NCBI RefSeq assembly: GCF_900103655.1 | Contig: NZ_FMXC01000005.1 | Coordinates: 1 to 64,000 of the forward strand | Direction: 5' to 3' | DNA length: 64,000 bases | From: Lactobacillus kefiranofaciens | GTDB taxonomy: Bacteria; Bacillota; Bacilli; Lactobacillales; Lactobacillaceae | Shown here: one piece after another, positions 28,536-37,901 of the stretch | How positions within the stretch are numbered: the first letter of the stretch is position 1 | How the letters are laid out: each line of letters starts with the position of its first letter | The notes under the pieces: generated by a model | The model's database searches: none | Seen by the model: only the letters and a program-made list of their open reading frames with translations | What the model was told of the DNA's origin: nothing | Made by a program: the position numbers and the translations under genes

Positions 28536-29126
28536 CTATTCATTAACTCTGTCTTCAATCCAATTATTCAATTCAGCAACGTGAAGCTTAGTTACAGAAG
28601 AAAAAGTTAAAACGGTCACATGATCATAATTTAAATCCAGCTTTTTCTTTAATTGAGCTAATGTTTTATTAACTTGGCTCTTTTTAATCTTATCCATCTT
28701 AGTGCAGACAACTAAGATAGGAATATTTAAATATTGCGCGTAATTATACATCGCAATATCGTCTTTCGTTGGTTCATGTCGACCATCAACTAAAATGATT
28801 AGGCCTTTCAAGTTGGGTCTAGTTTCTAAATAATCTTGGATCATCTGTCCAAACTCTTGCCGCTTCTTTTGTGATACTTTAGCATAACCATAGCCAGGAA
28901 CATCTACTAAATAAAATTCTTCATTAACTAAGTAGAAGTTTAAAGTCTGCGTCTTACCTGGCTGAGAAGACGTTCTAGCTAGGTTTTTACGCTTAAGGAA
29001 GGTATTAATCAAACTGGATTTTCCCACATTAGATCGGCCTGCCAAGGCGATCTCAGGCAAGTTATCTTGTGGATATTGTGATTCTTTTACAGCACTAACG
29101 GCATAACTACTGCTTTTAATGATCAT
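28536..29126 (-). CDS. ysxC: Ribosome biogenesis GTPase EngB/YsxC
   Basis: A 196-residue circularly simple Ras-like GTPase needed for 50S subunit assembly. G1 is [13 protein letters not shown]3 [10 protein letters not shown]4 CTKMDKI. I prefer ATG at 29126, 7 nt after AGGT, over the GTG two codons upstream. It overlaps the end of clpX, and the clpX-engB pair is conserved in Firmicutes. Confidence 0.95.
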   Translation of the reverse strand: MIIKSSSYAVSAVKESQYPQDNLPEIALAGRSNVGKSSLINTFLKRKNLARTSSQPGKTQTLNFYLVNEEFYLVDVPGYGYAKVSQKKRQEFGQMIQDYLETRPNLKGLIILVDGRHEPTKDDIAMYNYAQYLNIPILVVCTKMDKIKKSQVNKTLAQLKKKLDLNYDHVTVLTFSSVTKLHVAELNNWIEDRVNE

Positions 29127-30384
29127 TGGCACTTACCTGCGAATCAGTGTCTTCTTTTTTCTTCCGAGTCACACGCGGCTGAGCATGACGAGTAATCACA
29201 TCCTTGGTTACTTCGACTGCTTGAATATCCTTTTCACTAGGAGTTTCGTACATGATATCCATGATCGAATTTTCAATAATTGTTCTCAATCCACGTGCAC
29301 CCATATTTCTTTGGATTGCTAAATCTGCAATTGCTTTGAGTGCACCATCAGTGAATTTTAACTCAACATCATCTAATGAGAGCAATTTCTTATATTGTTT
29401 AACCAAAGCATTCTTAGGCTCCGTTAAAACTCTCACTAAATCTTTGCTGCTCAACTTATCAAGCGTAGTAATAATTGGAATTCTACCGATAAATTCTGGA
29501 ATCATTCCAAATTTTACCAAATCAGCAGTAGTTAAATGCCGAGTCCAATCATCAGCATTGATCTTATCAACTTCATTTTCTGCACCAAAACCGATGGTTT
29601 TCTTACCTAAACGGTTTTTAACAATTTGTTCGATTCCATCAAAAGCACCACCAACAATAAAGAGAATGTTAGTAGTATCCATCTTGATCATTTCTTGCTG
29701 TGGATGCTTGCGTCCACCTTGTGGCGGTACAGAAGCGATTGTTCCTTCGAGAATCTTTAACAAAGATTGCTGCACGCCTTCGCCTGAAACATCCCGAGTA
29801 ATTGAGACATTTTCTGATTTTTTGGAGATCTTATCGATTTCATCGATATAAATAATGCCGCGTTGTGCACGTTCCAAATCATAATCTGCGTTTTGCAACA
29901 ATTTAAGCAAAATATTTTCTACATCTTCACCAACATAACCTGCTTCAGTTAATGTAGTTGCATCAGCAATCGCAAAAGGCACATTCAAAATTCTTGCTAA
30001 AGTCTGTGCCAGATAAGTCTTACCAGATCCAGTTGGCCCAATCATTGCAATATTAGACTTTTGCAATTCAGTAGAAGAATCCACATCCATTTGGCTAATC
30101 CGCTTATAATGGTTATATACCGCAACAGATAATACTTTTTTAGCACGATCTTGCCCAATGACATATTGGTCAAGTTGCTTTTTAATCTCTACTGGTTTAG
30201 GTAATTCTCGAGCTGCCTTAATTGAATCAGCTCTTAATTCATCGTCAATAATTTTTTTAGCCAAGTCTACACATTCGTTACAAATATAAGCGCCGTTACC
30301 GGCAATCATTTTTTTGACCTGGTCTTGAGTTTTACCACAAAAAGAACATTTAATTTCTTCTTGATCTGTAAACTGATTTGCCAT
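29116..30384 (-). CDS. clpX: ATP-dependent Clp protease ATP-binding subunit ClpX
   Basis: Unfoldase that feeds tagged proteins to ClpP. 422 residues: N-terminal zinc finger (CSFCGK...CNECVDL), Walker [12 protein letters not shown], Walker [11 protein letters not shown], sensor-1 region and the IGFGAE segment in place of the ClpP-binding IGF loop. ATG at 30384 follows GGAGG by 6 nt. Transcribed with engB. Confidence 0.97.
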   Translation of the reverse strand: MANQFTDQEEIKCSFCGKTQDQVKKMIAGNGAYICNECVDLAKKIIDDELRADSIKAARELPKPVEIKKQLDQYVIGQDRAKKVLSVAVYNHYKRISQMDVDSSTELQKSNIAMIGPTGSGKTYLAQTLARILNVPFAIADATTLTEAGYVGEDVENILLKLLQNADYDLERAQRGIIYIDEIDKISKKSENVSITRDVSGEGVQQSLLKILEGTIASVPPQGGRKHPQQEMIKMDTTNILFIVGGAFDGIEQIVKNRLGKKTIGFGAENEVDKINADDWTRHLTTADLVKFGMIPEFIGRIPIITTLDKLSSKDLVRVLTEPKNALVKQYKKLLSLDDVELKFTDGALKAIADLAIQRNMGARGLRTIIENSIMDIMYETPSEKDIQAVEVTKDVITRHAQPRVTRKKKEDTDSQVSANDH

Positions 30385-30460
30385 ATTGTTCCTCCCTATA
30401 TCTACCAAAATAGATTATCATACATTAACTAAAATTGGTAAATATCAAGCTTGAAGATCA

Positions 30461-30488
30461 AAAAAAGCGGCCTATAGCCGCTCTTTTT
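30461..30488 (-). terminator. Terminator after tig
   Basis: AGCGGC/GCCGCT stem with T run on the minus strand, between tig and clpX. Confidence 0.85.
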
Positions 30489-30509
30489 GATAAAAAGTAA
30501 TAAAAATTA

Positions 30510-31841
30510 TTACTTGTCTTCCTTCTTATCGTCTGATTCCTTTGCTTCAAGCTTTGCTTTAGCAACTTGCTTTGCATTATCAGTAATAAGATCCATAGCC
30601 TTACGTACAGTAATGTCGTGGCTCAACATGTCATCTGACAAAGTGTTACGTACAGTCTTTTCATCCATGTTGTATTCAGCAGCCAAGTCCTTGATTTCCT
30701 TGTCAATTTCTTCCTTAGTTGCCTTAAGACCCTCTTTATCAACGATAGCTTCAAGAACTAAGTTGGTCTTAACTCTTTCTGCAGCGTTCTTAGCAAATTG
30801 CGAACGTAATTGTTGTTCGTTAGTGTTAGTCAACTTGTAATAAGTTTGAGGATCAATACCTTGACGTTGCATATTACCTAAGTATTGATTCAGTTGAGTA
30901 TCAACATCTTCTTGAATCATAGCATCAGGAATTTCGTCAACAGTGGCATTCTTTACTGCACCTTCAATTGCAGCTTCTTGAATAGCATCATTAGCAGCTT
31001 GTTCCTTTTGATCCTTCAAATTCTTCTTGATCTTGTCCTTCAAGTCATCAAGCGTATCTACTGAATCGTCAACATCCTTAGCAAATTCGTCATCTAACTT
31101 AGGAAGTTGCTTTGACTTAACTTCGTGAATCTTAGTAGCAAAGTGAGCTTCCTTACCAGCTAAGTTCTTTGCACCGTAATCCTTAGGGAAAGTTACTACA
31201 ACATCTACATCGTCACCAGCTTCGTGACCAATAAGTTGATCTTCAAAGCCTGGAATAAATGCATTTGAACCTAATTCAAGTGAATAGTTTTCAGCTGAGC
31301 CGCCTTCAAATTCCTTGCCATCAATAGTACCCTTGTAATCGATAGTTACAGTATCGCCTTTTTCAGCTTTACCCTTCTTAAGAACAAGTTCAGCATTTTG
31401 TTCACGGCGTTTGTCAAGTTCAGCATCAACATCTTTTTGGTAAACACGGGTGTTTTGCTTTGGTACTTCAATACCCTTGTAATCACCTAACTTAACCTCT
31501 GGTTGAACAGTTACAGTAGCCTTCATAGTCCAGTCCTTGCCCTTATCCATTGATACAGGAGCAATTTGTGGTTGACCTACTGCATCGATACCTGCTTCTT
31601 TAACAGCAGCAGAATATGCATTAGGCAATACAATGTTCAATGCATCTTCGTATAATGCTTCTTCACCATAATATTGATCAAAAATTACACGAGAAACATG
31701 GCCTTTTCTAAAGCCAGGAACACGCAAGTTTTTCTTTACTTTTCTAAATGCTTGGTCTAAACCTAATTTAATTTCATCTTGTGAAATATCAAAAGTAAGA
31801 TCACCGGTTGTCTTACCGGTCTTTTCCCATTTTACAGACAT
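30510..31841 (-). CDS. tig: Trigger factor
   Basis: Ribosome-bound folding chaperone and prolyl isomerase. 443 residues: N-terminal ribosome-binding domain with the [16 protein letters not shown] loop (family GFRKG signature), a central FKBP-type PPIase domain ([20 protein letters not shown]) and a helical C-terminal domain ending in a lysine/aspartate-rich tail. The ATG follows GGAGG. Monocistronic, flanked by terminators; tig upstream of clpX is the usual Firmicutes order. Confidence 0.97.
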   Translation of the reverse strand: MSVKWEKTGKTTGDLTFDISQDEIKLGLDQAFRKVKKNLRVPGFRKGHVSRVIFDQYYGEEALYEDALNIVLPNAYSAAVKEAGIDAVGQPQIAPVSMDKGKDWTMKATVTVQPEVKLGDYKGIEVPKQNTRVYQKDVDAELDKRREQNAELVLKKGKAEKGDTVTIDYKGTIDGKEFEGGSAENYSLELGSNAFIPGFEDQLIGHEAGDDVDVVVTFPKDYGAKNLAGKEAHFATKIHEVKSKQLPKLDDEFAKDVDDSVDTLDDLKDKIKKNLKDQKEQAANDAIQEAAIEGAVKNATVDEIPDAMIQEDVDTQLNQYLGNMQRQGIDPQTYYKLTNTNEQQLRSQFAKNAAERVKTNLVLEAIVDKEGLKATKEEIDKEIKDLAAEYNMDEKTVRNTLSDDMLSHDITVRKAMDLITDNAKQVAKAKLEAKESDDKKEDK

Positions 31842-31931
31842 TAATAAAATACCTCCAATGTCAAGTTTGAGTTTGCTTCTTGCATACTAAGTTATCTTAC
31901 CGTAAAAGTGCACAAAAAACAAATATAAAAG

Positions 31932-31967
31932 AAAAAGATGCGCTCCTGTGAAGAAGTGCATCTTTTC
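31932..31967 (-). terminator. Terminator after tuf
   Basis: AAAAGATGC/GCATCTTTT outer stem. Confidence 0.75.
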
Positions 31968-31984
31968 TGCTATAACGTTAGAAA

Positions 31985-33175
31985 TTAGTCAAGGATTTCA
32001 GTAACTTGACCGGCACCAACGGTACGACCACCTTCACGGATGGTGAACTTAGTACCCTTTTCGATGGCAGCTGGCTTGATTAACTTAACAGTAAATTCTG
32101 TGTTATCACCAGGCATAACCATTTCAGTACCTTCTGGCAATTCAATTTCACCAGTAATATCAGTGGTGTGGAAGTAGAATTGTGGACGGTAGTCTGAGAA
32201 GAATGGGGTGTGACGGCCTCCTTCTTCCTTCTTCAAGATATAAACTTGACCCTTAAATTCCTTGTGGGTTTGAATTGAGCCAGGTGCAGCCAATACTTGA
32301 CCACGAACAACTTGGTCACGGTCAATACCACGAAGTAAGATACCAACGTTATCGCCGGCTTCACCTAAGTCCAAAGTCTTGTGGAACATTTCCAAGCCAG
32401 TAACAACTGACTTAAGAACCTTGTCTACCAAACCAACGATTTCAACTTCGTCACCGATCTTAACAGTACCACGGTCGATACGACCTGAAGCAACAGTACC
32501 ACGACCAGTAATAGTAAATACGTCTTCAACTGGCATTAAGAATGGCTTGTCAGTTTGACGTTCTGGAGTTGGGATGTATTCATCAACGATGTCCATCAAC
32601 TTCAAGATTTGTTCTTGAGCTTCCTTGTCGCCTTGTAAAGCCTTAAGAGCTGAACCACGAACAACTGGAATATCATCACCAGGGTAATCGTATTCAGTTA
32701 ATAAGTCACGAACTTCCATTTCAACCAAGTCGATAAGTTCTGGATCGTCAACCAAATCACATTTGTTCAAGAATACAACGATGTATTTAACACCAACTTG
32801 ACGAGCAAGCAAAATGTGTTCACGAGTCTGTGGCATAGGACCATCAGTTGCAGCAACAACCAAGATGGCACCATCCATTTGTGCAGCACCGGTAATCATG
32901 TTCTTAATGTAGTCGGCGTGGCCTGGAGCGTCCATGTGAGCGTAGTGACGATTTTCAGTTTCGTATTCTACGTGGGCGGTGTTAATAGTGATACCACGTT
33001 CCTTTTCTTCTGGTGCAGCATCGATTTGATGATAATCTTCTGCCTTTGCCAAACCTTTTTCAGCTAAAACAGTAGTAATAGCCGCAGTTAAAGTGGTCTT
33101 ACCGTGGTCAACGTGACCGATAGTACCAATGTTTACGTGTGGCTTAGTTCTAACGTAATGTTCTTTTTCTGCCAT
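31985..33175 (-). CDS. tuf: Elongation factor Tu
   Basis: Brings aminoacyl-tRNA to the ribosome. 396 residues with G1 [10 protein letters not shown], the RGITI switch-I motif, [12 protein letters not shown] and the C-terminal beta barrels. ATG at 33175 follows a near-perfect AGGAGGGT; the codons upstream in the frame are leader. Codon bias is stronger than in the neighbours (few rare codons), as expected for a highly expressed gene. It stands alone rather than in a str operon. Confidence 0.98.
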   Translation of the reverse strand: MAEKEHYVRTKPHVNIGTIGHVDHGKTTLTAAITTVLAEKGLAKAEDYHQIDAAPEEKERGITINTAHVEYETENRHYAHMDAPGHADYIKNMITGAAQMDGAILVVAATDGPMPQTREHILLARQVGVKYIVVFLNKCDLVDDPELIDLVEMEVRDLLTEYDYPGDDIPVVRGSALKALQGDKEAQEQILKLMDIVDEYIPTPERQTDKPFLMPVEDVFTITGRGTVASGRIDRGTVKIGDEVEIVGLVDKVLKSVVTGLEMFHKTLDLGEAGDNVGILLRGIDRDQVVRGQVLAAPGSIQTHKEFKGQVYILKKEEGGRHTPFFSDYRPQFYFHTTDITGEIELPEGTEMVMPGDNTEFTVKLIKPAAIEKGTKFTIREGGRTVGAGQVTEILD

Positions 33176-33320
33176 TAAAATGACCCTCCTGTAAATTTGC
33201 AAGAAGTCCGTTGAGATAAGTTAACGGATAATTCTCTGTTGAGTATTGTACTACTTTCTTCGGCAAATGCCTAGTAAAAAAGTTCGGACAAACTTTGCCT
33301 AACGAAAATATCCTTTGCTA

Positions 33321-33348
33321 ATTATACTAAAATGTTCGAAAATGTAAA
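33321..33348 (-). promoter_or_regulatory. tuf promoter
   Basis: TTTACA (33348-33343), 16-bp spacer, TATAAT (33326-33321). It gives a leader of about 140 nt in which CCGTT and AACGG can form a hairpin upstream of the ribosome binding site. Confidence 0.7.
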
Positions 33349-33365
33349 CCTTTTTTACTTATTTT

Positions 33366-34199
33366 TTATTTTGGCAAATGTTTATAAACTTTTTCAAAGA
33401 GCATTTGATGAGTTCGTCCATCTTTTTTCTCTAAATAAGATACTAAATCACTAGCAAAACTATCTGGCTCATCAATATACTTGCTTAACTTAGGATATAA
33501 ACTACCAATTACCAAGTTTGTTTCACCAATCATTAAAGGCAACTGACTAGGGTTATGGCTAAATTTCGTTCCAATTGCAGAAATTATTTCTTGATATTTA
33601 ATTTCTTTTTCTAAAAGCTGAGTATCTACTGGAACAAAGCTTTCCAGATTGCCAATTACCCAGATCTTAAATTCGTCTTCCACCCCTAACCTAATTAAAT
33701 CCTCACAAATTGATAAACGTACTGCAAATTCTGGCGTAGGATCTAATAATATGCTCTGAGCAAAAGTTTTAAAATTAATCAAATTTAATTTATGCAAATT
33801 TTCATAGTCGGCCTGAGTAACTTGTTTTTTTTGCTTGAAAGTTCGCATAATCTGCTGTTGCTTCTCCTCTGGAGCAGGTTCTACTTGCAATGGTAAAGAC
33901 AGACCCGTTAAATGCTTTACCTGCATAGCCTCTATCAAATATTGATTTTTCTGTAGCGTTTTGCAATACAAGCGATAAACTCGCTGGTCAGAAAAAAGAT
34001 CAGGCTCTTCTTTAATTAAAGCATAAGCCTGATCCTCTTGTTTATTAGCACAATATAATTCACATAATTGCAAGACAACATCCAATGAATGTTCTCCTCG
34101 CAATGACTCTTCTAAATTTTCAATGGCAGCATGCAAATTCCCATTATGCTGATTTTCAGCAGCAAGTTTCAATAAATTCTTTTGACTTACTGATGTCAT
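33366..34199 (-). CDS. TPR-like protein encoded next to RNase J2
   Basis: 277 residues, predicted all-helical with tetratricopeptide-like repeats in the N-terminal 100 (LLKLAAENQHNGNLHAAIENLEESL). No enzyme motif. The function is not recognised. Its start lies 6 nt after the rnjB stop, so it is cotranscribed with the RNase and could be a scaffold or assembly factor; that is inference from position. Confidence 0.7.
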   Translation of the reverse strand: MTSVSQKNLLKLAAENQHNGNLHAAIENLEESLRGEHSLDVVLQLCELYCANKQEDQAYALIKEEPDLFSDQRVYRLYCKTLQKNQYLIEAMQVKHLTGLSLPLQVEPAPEEKQQQIMRTFKQKKQVTQADYENLHKLNLINFKTFAQSILLDPTPEFAVRLSICEDLIRLGVEDEFKIWVIGNLESFVPVDTQLLEKEIKYQEIISAIGTKFSHNPSQLPLMIGETNLVIGSLYPKLSKYIDEPDSFASDLVSYLEKKDGRTHQMLFEKVYKHLPK

Positions 34200-34205
34200 A
34201 TTTTT

Positions 34206-35966
34206 TTATTCTTTCTTTTTCTTTTCGTTTCTATTATTTTTACGCGTTTTATCAGACTGAGACTTTTCATTGCGTTTTTGCATTGCACGATGACGATTTT
34301 GATTAACTTCCATTACTACTGGCAAAATCACTGGACGCTGGTTAGTCTTTTTATACAAAAATTTTTCTAAATCGCTCCAAATATCCTGCTTTAATTCAGT
34401 CCAGTCAAACTTTTTATGTTCGAAATTATTATTAATTGCTTTTTTAATTACATCAATTGAATCCTTCATCAATTGATGGTTTGCCTTGATATAAACAAAG
34501 CCACGACTAGTTACCTTAGGTTCTGCAATAATTTTCTTTTTCTTATGATCGATTGTAACTACTGCAATAAAGATTCCATCATCAGATAAGACTTCCCGAT
34601 CTCGTAAAACAATACTACCAACATCACCAACGCCAGAGCCATCGATCATTGTATCTTCGCCTGGCACTGGATCTGATAAGTAAAAGCGCTTTTTCTTAAA
34701 ATCATAGTCTAAGCAGTCGCCATTTTTAGTAATATAAATATCCTTAGAGTTCATGCCAGCCTTAATCGCTAAACTACGCACAATTTCAAGCAAGCGATAT
34801 TCGCCAATCACTGGAATTAAAAACTTAGGCTTCAAGGTATCAATTAGCAGTTGTAAATCACGACCAGTTGCATGACCGCTAGTATGCATATTACGTCCTA
34901 ATTGAATAACTGTACCACCAGCTTTATATACCAGATCGCTAGTTTCTGCCACCATCGTCTCAACTGCATGAGAAGGAGTAGTAGCAAGGAAAATTAGATC
35001 CCCTTTATGAATAGTAATCATACTGTGACGCTTTTTGGCCATTTTTTGAAGAGAATTAAGCGGTTCACCCATTCTACCTGTTTCTAAAATAACTGTTTGT
35101 TCTTTGGGAACAGTCTTCAGATCCTTAACTCGCATAAGCAAACCCTCTGGAACATCCAAATAGCCTAACTTCATTGAAGTTCTGACGATCTTAGCCAAAT
35201 CGCGTCCAGTTAAAAGCACTCTCTTCCCAGTAGCTTTAGCGGCGTTTAAAACTTCTTGTACACGATTTAAATTAGAAGCTTTAGCAGCGACAATAATTCT
35301 GCCAGTAGCATTTCTAAAGGCATTAGTTACGAAATTACCAATATCTTGCTCTGATGCATTAGGGAAAGATGCCTCGGCATTCGAAGAATCACTAAGCAAA
35401 GCTAAAACGTCTTTTTGTTCAATTTCGGCTAAGCGATCCATATCAGTACGATAATTAGGTTCAGCCGTAGGGTCGAACTTAAAGTCACCAGTATAAACAA
35501 CCTCACCTTCCGGAGTATGAACATCAATACCTAATGAATCAGGTATTGAATGCGTAGTATGGAAGAATGAAATGCTAGCATTCTTAAAGTCAATCTCTGT
35601 ATCTGCATCAATAACGTGGAACAAATTGTTCTTGCGGTGCTTGTTTTCACGTTGAACTTCAATTTTTGCCAGTTCAATACTCAATTGTGAACCAAATACA
35701 GGAATATCATATTTTCTTAAAATATATGGTAAAGCTCCAATTGAGTCGGCATGTCCATGGGTTAAAAAGATTCCAGCTACTCGATCACCATATTGTTCAA
35801 AGAAATCGAGGTCAGGAATTACTACATCAATGCCAAATAAAGAACTATCTGGGTACTTTAATCCGGCATCAAGAACAAAAATTTCATCGTTAACTTGAAC
35901 GGCGAACATGTCTTTACCTTGTTCACGCACACCGCTCAAGATCATAATCTTAAGTTGATTAGCCAT
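34206..35966 (-). CDS. rnjB: Ribonuclease J2
   Basis: 586 residues, metallo-beta-lactamase/beta-CASP RNase. The metal motif reads H70-G-H-A-D74-S75 instead of HxHxDH, so one metal-binding histidine is a serine; in other Firmicutes this marks RNase J2, weakly active alone and acting mainly as the partner of RNase J1. The C-terminus ends in a long basic KRNEKSQSDKTRKNNRNEKK-type tail, probably for RNA contact. The J1 paralogue is at 47852-49531. Its operon also carries the TPR-like gene. Confidence 0.93.
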   Translation of the reverse strand: MANQLKIMILSGVREQGKDMFAVQVNDEIFVLDAGLKYPDSSLFGIDVVIPDLDFFEQYGDRVAGIFLTHGHADSIGALPYILRKYDIPVFGSQLSIELAKIEVQRENKHRKNNLFHVIDADTEIDFKNASISFFHTTHSIPDSLGIDVHTPEGEVVYTGDFKFDPTAEPNYRTDMDRLAEIEQKDVLALLSDSSNAEASFPNASEQDIGNFVTNAFRNATGRIIVAAKASNLNRVQEVLNAAKATGKRVLLTGRDLAKIVRTSMKLGYLDVPEGLLMRVKDLKTVPKEQTVILETGRMGEPLNSLQKMAKKRHSMITIHKGDLIFLATTPSHAVETMVAETSDLVYKAGGTVIQLGRNMHTSGHATGRDLQLLIDTLKPKFLIPVIGEYRLLEIVRSLAIKAGMNSKDIYITKNGDCLDYDFKKKRFYLSDPVPGEDTMIDGSGVGDVGSIVLRDREVLSDDGIFIAVVTIDHKKKKIIAEPKVTSRGFVYIKANHQLMKDSIDVIKKAINNNFEHKKFDWTELKQDIWSDLEKFLYKKTNQRPVILPVVMEVNQNRHRAMQKRNEKSQSDKTRKNNRNEKKKKE

Positions 35967-36075
35967 AATTTTTCCTTTTCTATCTAATTTTCAATTTTTT
36001 ATGGATCAGAATGATCACAACGTAAAAATAATCTGTTTCAATTTTAGCATAAATAAGGAAAAGTTAACAGGGTAG

Positions 36076-36107
36076 AAAAAAGAGCCAGCTTAAGCAGCTG
36101 ACTCTTG
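36076..36107 (-). terminator. Terminator after rpsO
   Basis: AGAGTCAGCT/AGCTGGCTCT stem (one G-T pair) with six T on the minus strand. Confidence 0.85.
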
Positions 36108-36119
36108 CAATATCGAAAA

Positions 36120-36389
36120 TTAACGACGAAGACCTAACTTCTTGATTAGTTCACGGTAACGAGTAATGTCATTGTTTTCTAGGTAACGAAGCAAGTTACG
36201 ACGGTGACCAATCTTCTTAAGCAAACCAACGTATGAGTGGTGGTCGTGCTTGTGGCTCTTCATGTGATCAGTCAAGTTGTTGATGTCTGCAGTTAAAAGA
36301 GCAACTTGAACTTCAACAGAACCAGTATCACCTTCGTGAGTTGCGTATTCTTTCATAATATTTTCTTTTTCAGTCTTTGAAATTGCCAT
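36120..36389 (-). CDS. rpsO: 30S ribosomal protein S15
   Basis: 89 residues, the usual S15 length. Shows the full S15 pattern [16 protein letters not shown], the [28 protein letters not shown]-binding helix pair and the basic end [12 protein letters not shown] at 36389 follows AAAGGTGA. S15 often represses its own mRNA; the 150-nt leader here could serve that but shows no structure I can assign. Confidence 0.98.
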   Translation of the reverse strand: MAISKTEKENIMKEYATHEGDTGSVEVQVALLTADINNLTDHMKSHKHDHHSYVGLLKKIGHRRNLLRYLENNDITRYRELIKKLGLRR

Positions 36390-36523
36390 AGTTAATTTCA
36401 CCTTTCATAAATAATTGCCATTAACAACGTCTACCGTCAGGTGTGAGCAGATAAACAGCGTTAATGGTTCACAACATAAATAATGATACACAGATTTTTT
36501 TAAAAAAGCAAGGGCAAATTGCC

Positions 36524-36552
36524 TTGCATCCCGCCTAGTTCTTAAGTATAAT
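36524..36552 (+). promoter_or_regulatory. rpsT promoter
   Basis: TTGCAT (36524-36529), 17-bp spacer, TATAAT (36547-36552). Confidence 0.7.
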
Positions 36553-36590
36553 GTATGAAGTAAATTTCTAGATCATTGGAGGTGAATTTT

Positions 36591-36848
36591 ATGCCACAAA
36601 TCAAGTCAGCTATCAAACGTGTTAAGACGCAAAACGCTACTAAAGAACGCAACGCTTCTGAATTAAGCAAGTTAAGAACTGCTGTTAAGAGATTCAAGAA
36701 CGCTGTTGAAAGTGATAGTAAAGAAGACGTCTCCAAGTTGCATTTAGAAGCTGTTTGTGCTTTGGACAAGGCCGAATCAAAGGGCTTAATCCACAAGAAC
36801 AAGGTTGCTCGTGACAAGAGCCGCTTAGCTAAGTTAGCAAAGAAGTAA
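36591..36848 (+). CDS. rpsT: 30S ribosomal protein S20
   Basis: 85 residues, helical and lysine-rich, typical S20 ([14 protein letters not shown] start; [15 protein letters not shown] end). Binds 16S rRNA early in assembly. ATG at 36591 follows TGGAGGTGA; the in-frame codons before it are leader. Monocistronic, divergent from rpsO. Confidence 0.98.
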   Translation: MPQIKSAIKRVKTQNATKERNASELSKLRTAVKRFKNAVESDSKEDVSKLHLEAVCALDKAESKGLIHKNKVARDKSRLAKLAKK

Positions 36849-36874
36849 TTTTACTTATTACTAATAAAAAACTC

Positions 36875-36908
36875 AAAAAGAGAGAAGAATTTATCTTCTC
36901 TCTTTTTT
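36875..36908. terminator. Bidirectional terminator between rpsT and holA
   Basis: AAAGAGAGAAG/CTTCTCTCTTT stem with T runs on both strands. Confidence 0.88.
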
Positions 36909-36914
36909 GCATTT

Positions 36915-37901
36915 CTAAACATTTAAAACAAATAGCTTTAGGAAATTATTCTCATGATAAGTTCCGTTCTTATAATTAAATTCTAAATTAATCGCTTGAC
37001 GCAATAAGTTCTCTAACTTGGTAATTGTCAACCTATTTTTCAAAGCTAGCTTAACTCGATATGGATGTACACCCAATTCTTTCACTATCTGTGACTCGCT
37101 ACGTCCCCTCTTAGCCAAAATCTTAACTATCAAGATTAATTCTAGTTGATTTTCAAAGACAGCCAGTAGTTGGATCGGGGACGTCCCTTCACGCAATTGA
37201 TTATCTAAACGATCGACAGCTTCTTGATAATTTTTATTTAAAGCAGATTCCAAAATGGCAAAAATATTTTGCGCCAATGATAAATCAACATTTTGCAAAA
37301 CTAATTTTTCAGTAATTTTACTATCGATCGCTGCCATTTTTAGTTTTTGATAATTGCTTAAAACAGTATCCATAACCTGATCGCTGCGTTCAATTAAAAG
37401 CTGTAATGCTGATTGCGTAATCGTGTAGCCTTCTGCCTTGATTAATGCTTTAGTAATTGCACCAACTTCATACGAACGAATCTGCGGCTCAACCACATTG
37501 AATTGTTTCAAAATTGTTTTCGTCAGTTTTTTCCGTCGATCTAATTTTTCATAAGAAGCGACGATTATCACCACATCTTCTATCTCTTGCAAATTAGCAA
37601 AAATTTTTTGTAAAGCATCAATTTGCTTCTGAAATTTTTTAGGCACTTTAGCAGTTAAAAAGAAAGGATTTTTAATTAAAATTAATTTCCGTTCACTAAA
37701 CAAACTGGATTCTGTCAAGCTTGCAATTAATTCATCTAAACCATCCGCTTCACAATCCACACTAATATGTTCTAAATCGATAAATTTCTTTTCTTTAACA
37801 TATGAAGAAGCCAAATAATCATTTAAGAAATCATCTGCGCCCCAAATCAAGGTATGGGGATTACTGTTATTAGTATTTTTAAATAAAGAAAGTAAGGTCA
37901 T
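36915..37901 (-). CDS. holA: DNA polymerase III delta subunit
   Basis: Clamp-loader subunit that opens the sliding clamp. 328 residues with the family start HTLIWGADDFLND, RKLILIKNPFF and the helical C-terminal collar domain (EGTSPIQLLAVFENQ). I place the start at ATG 37901, which overlaps the comEC stop as ATGA, so its translation is coupled to the end of comEC. That matters because comEC carries a nonsense codon upstream. Confidence 0.93.
   Translation of the reverse strand: MTLLSLFKNTNNSNPHTLIWGADDFLNDYLASSYVKEKKFIDLEHISVDCEADGLDELIASLTESSLFSERKLILIKNPFFLTAKVPKKFQKQIDALQKIFANLQEIEDVVIIVASYEKLDRRKKLTKTILKQFNVVEPQIRSYEVGAITKALIKAEGYTITQSALQLLIERSDQVMDTVLSNYQKLKMAAIDSKITEKLVLQNVDLSLAQNIFAILESALNKNYQEAVDRLDNQLREGTSPIQLLAVFENQLELILIVKILAKRGRSESQIVKELGVHPYRVKLALKNRLTITKLENLLRQAINLEFNYKNGTYHENNFLKLFVLNV

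Noticed and set aside
29252-29851. 199-aa plus-strand frame opposite clpX
   Set aside because: Antisense to a clear clpX with strong family motifs; no ribosome binding site and serine/isoleucine-rich composition typical of shadow frames.
36390-36540. S15 autoregulatory leader structure
   Set aside because: The rpsO leader is long enough, but I could not find a pseudoknot or three-way junction that matches a known S15 site; left unannotated.
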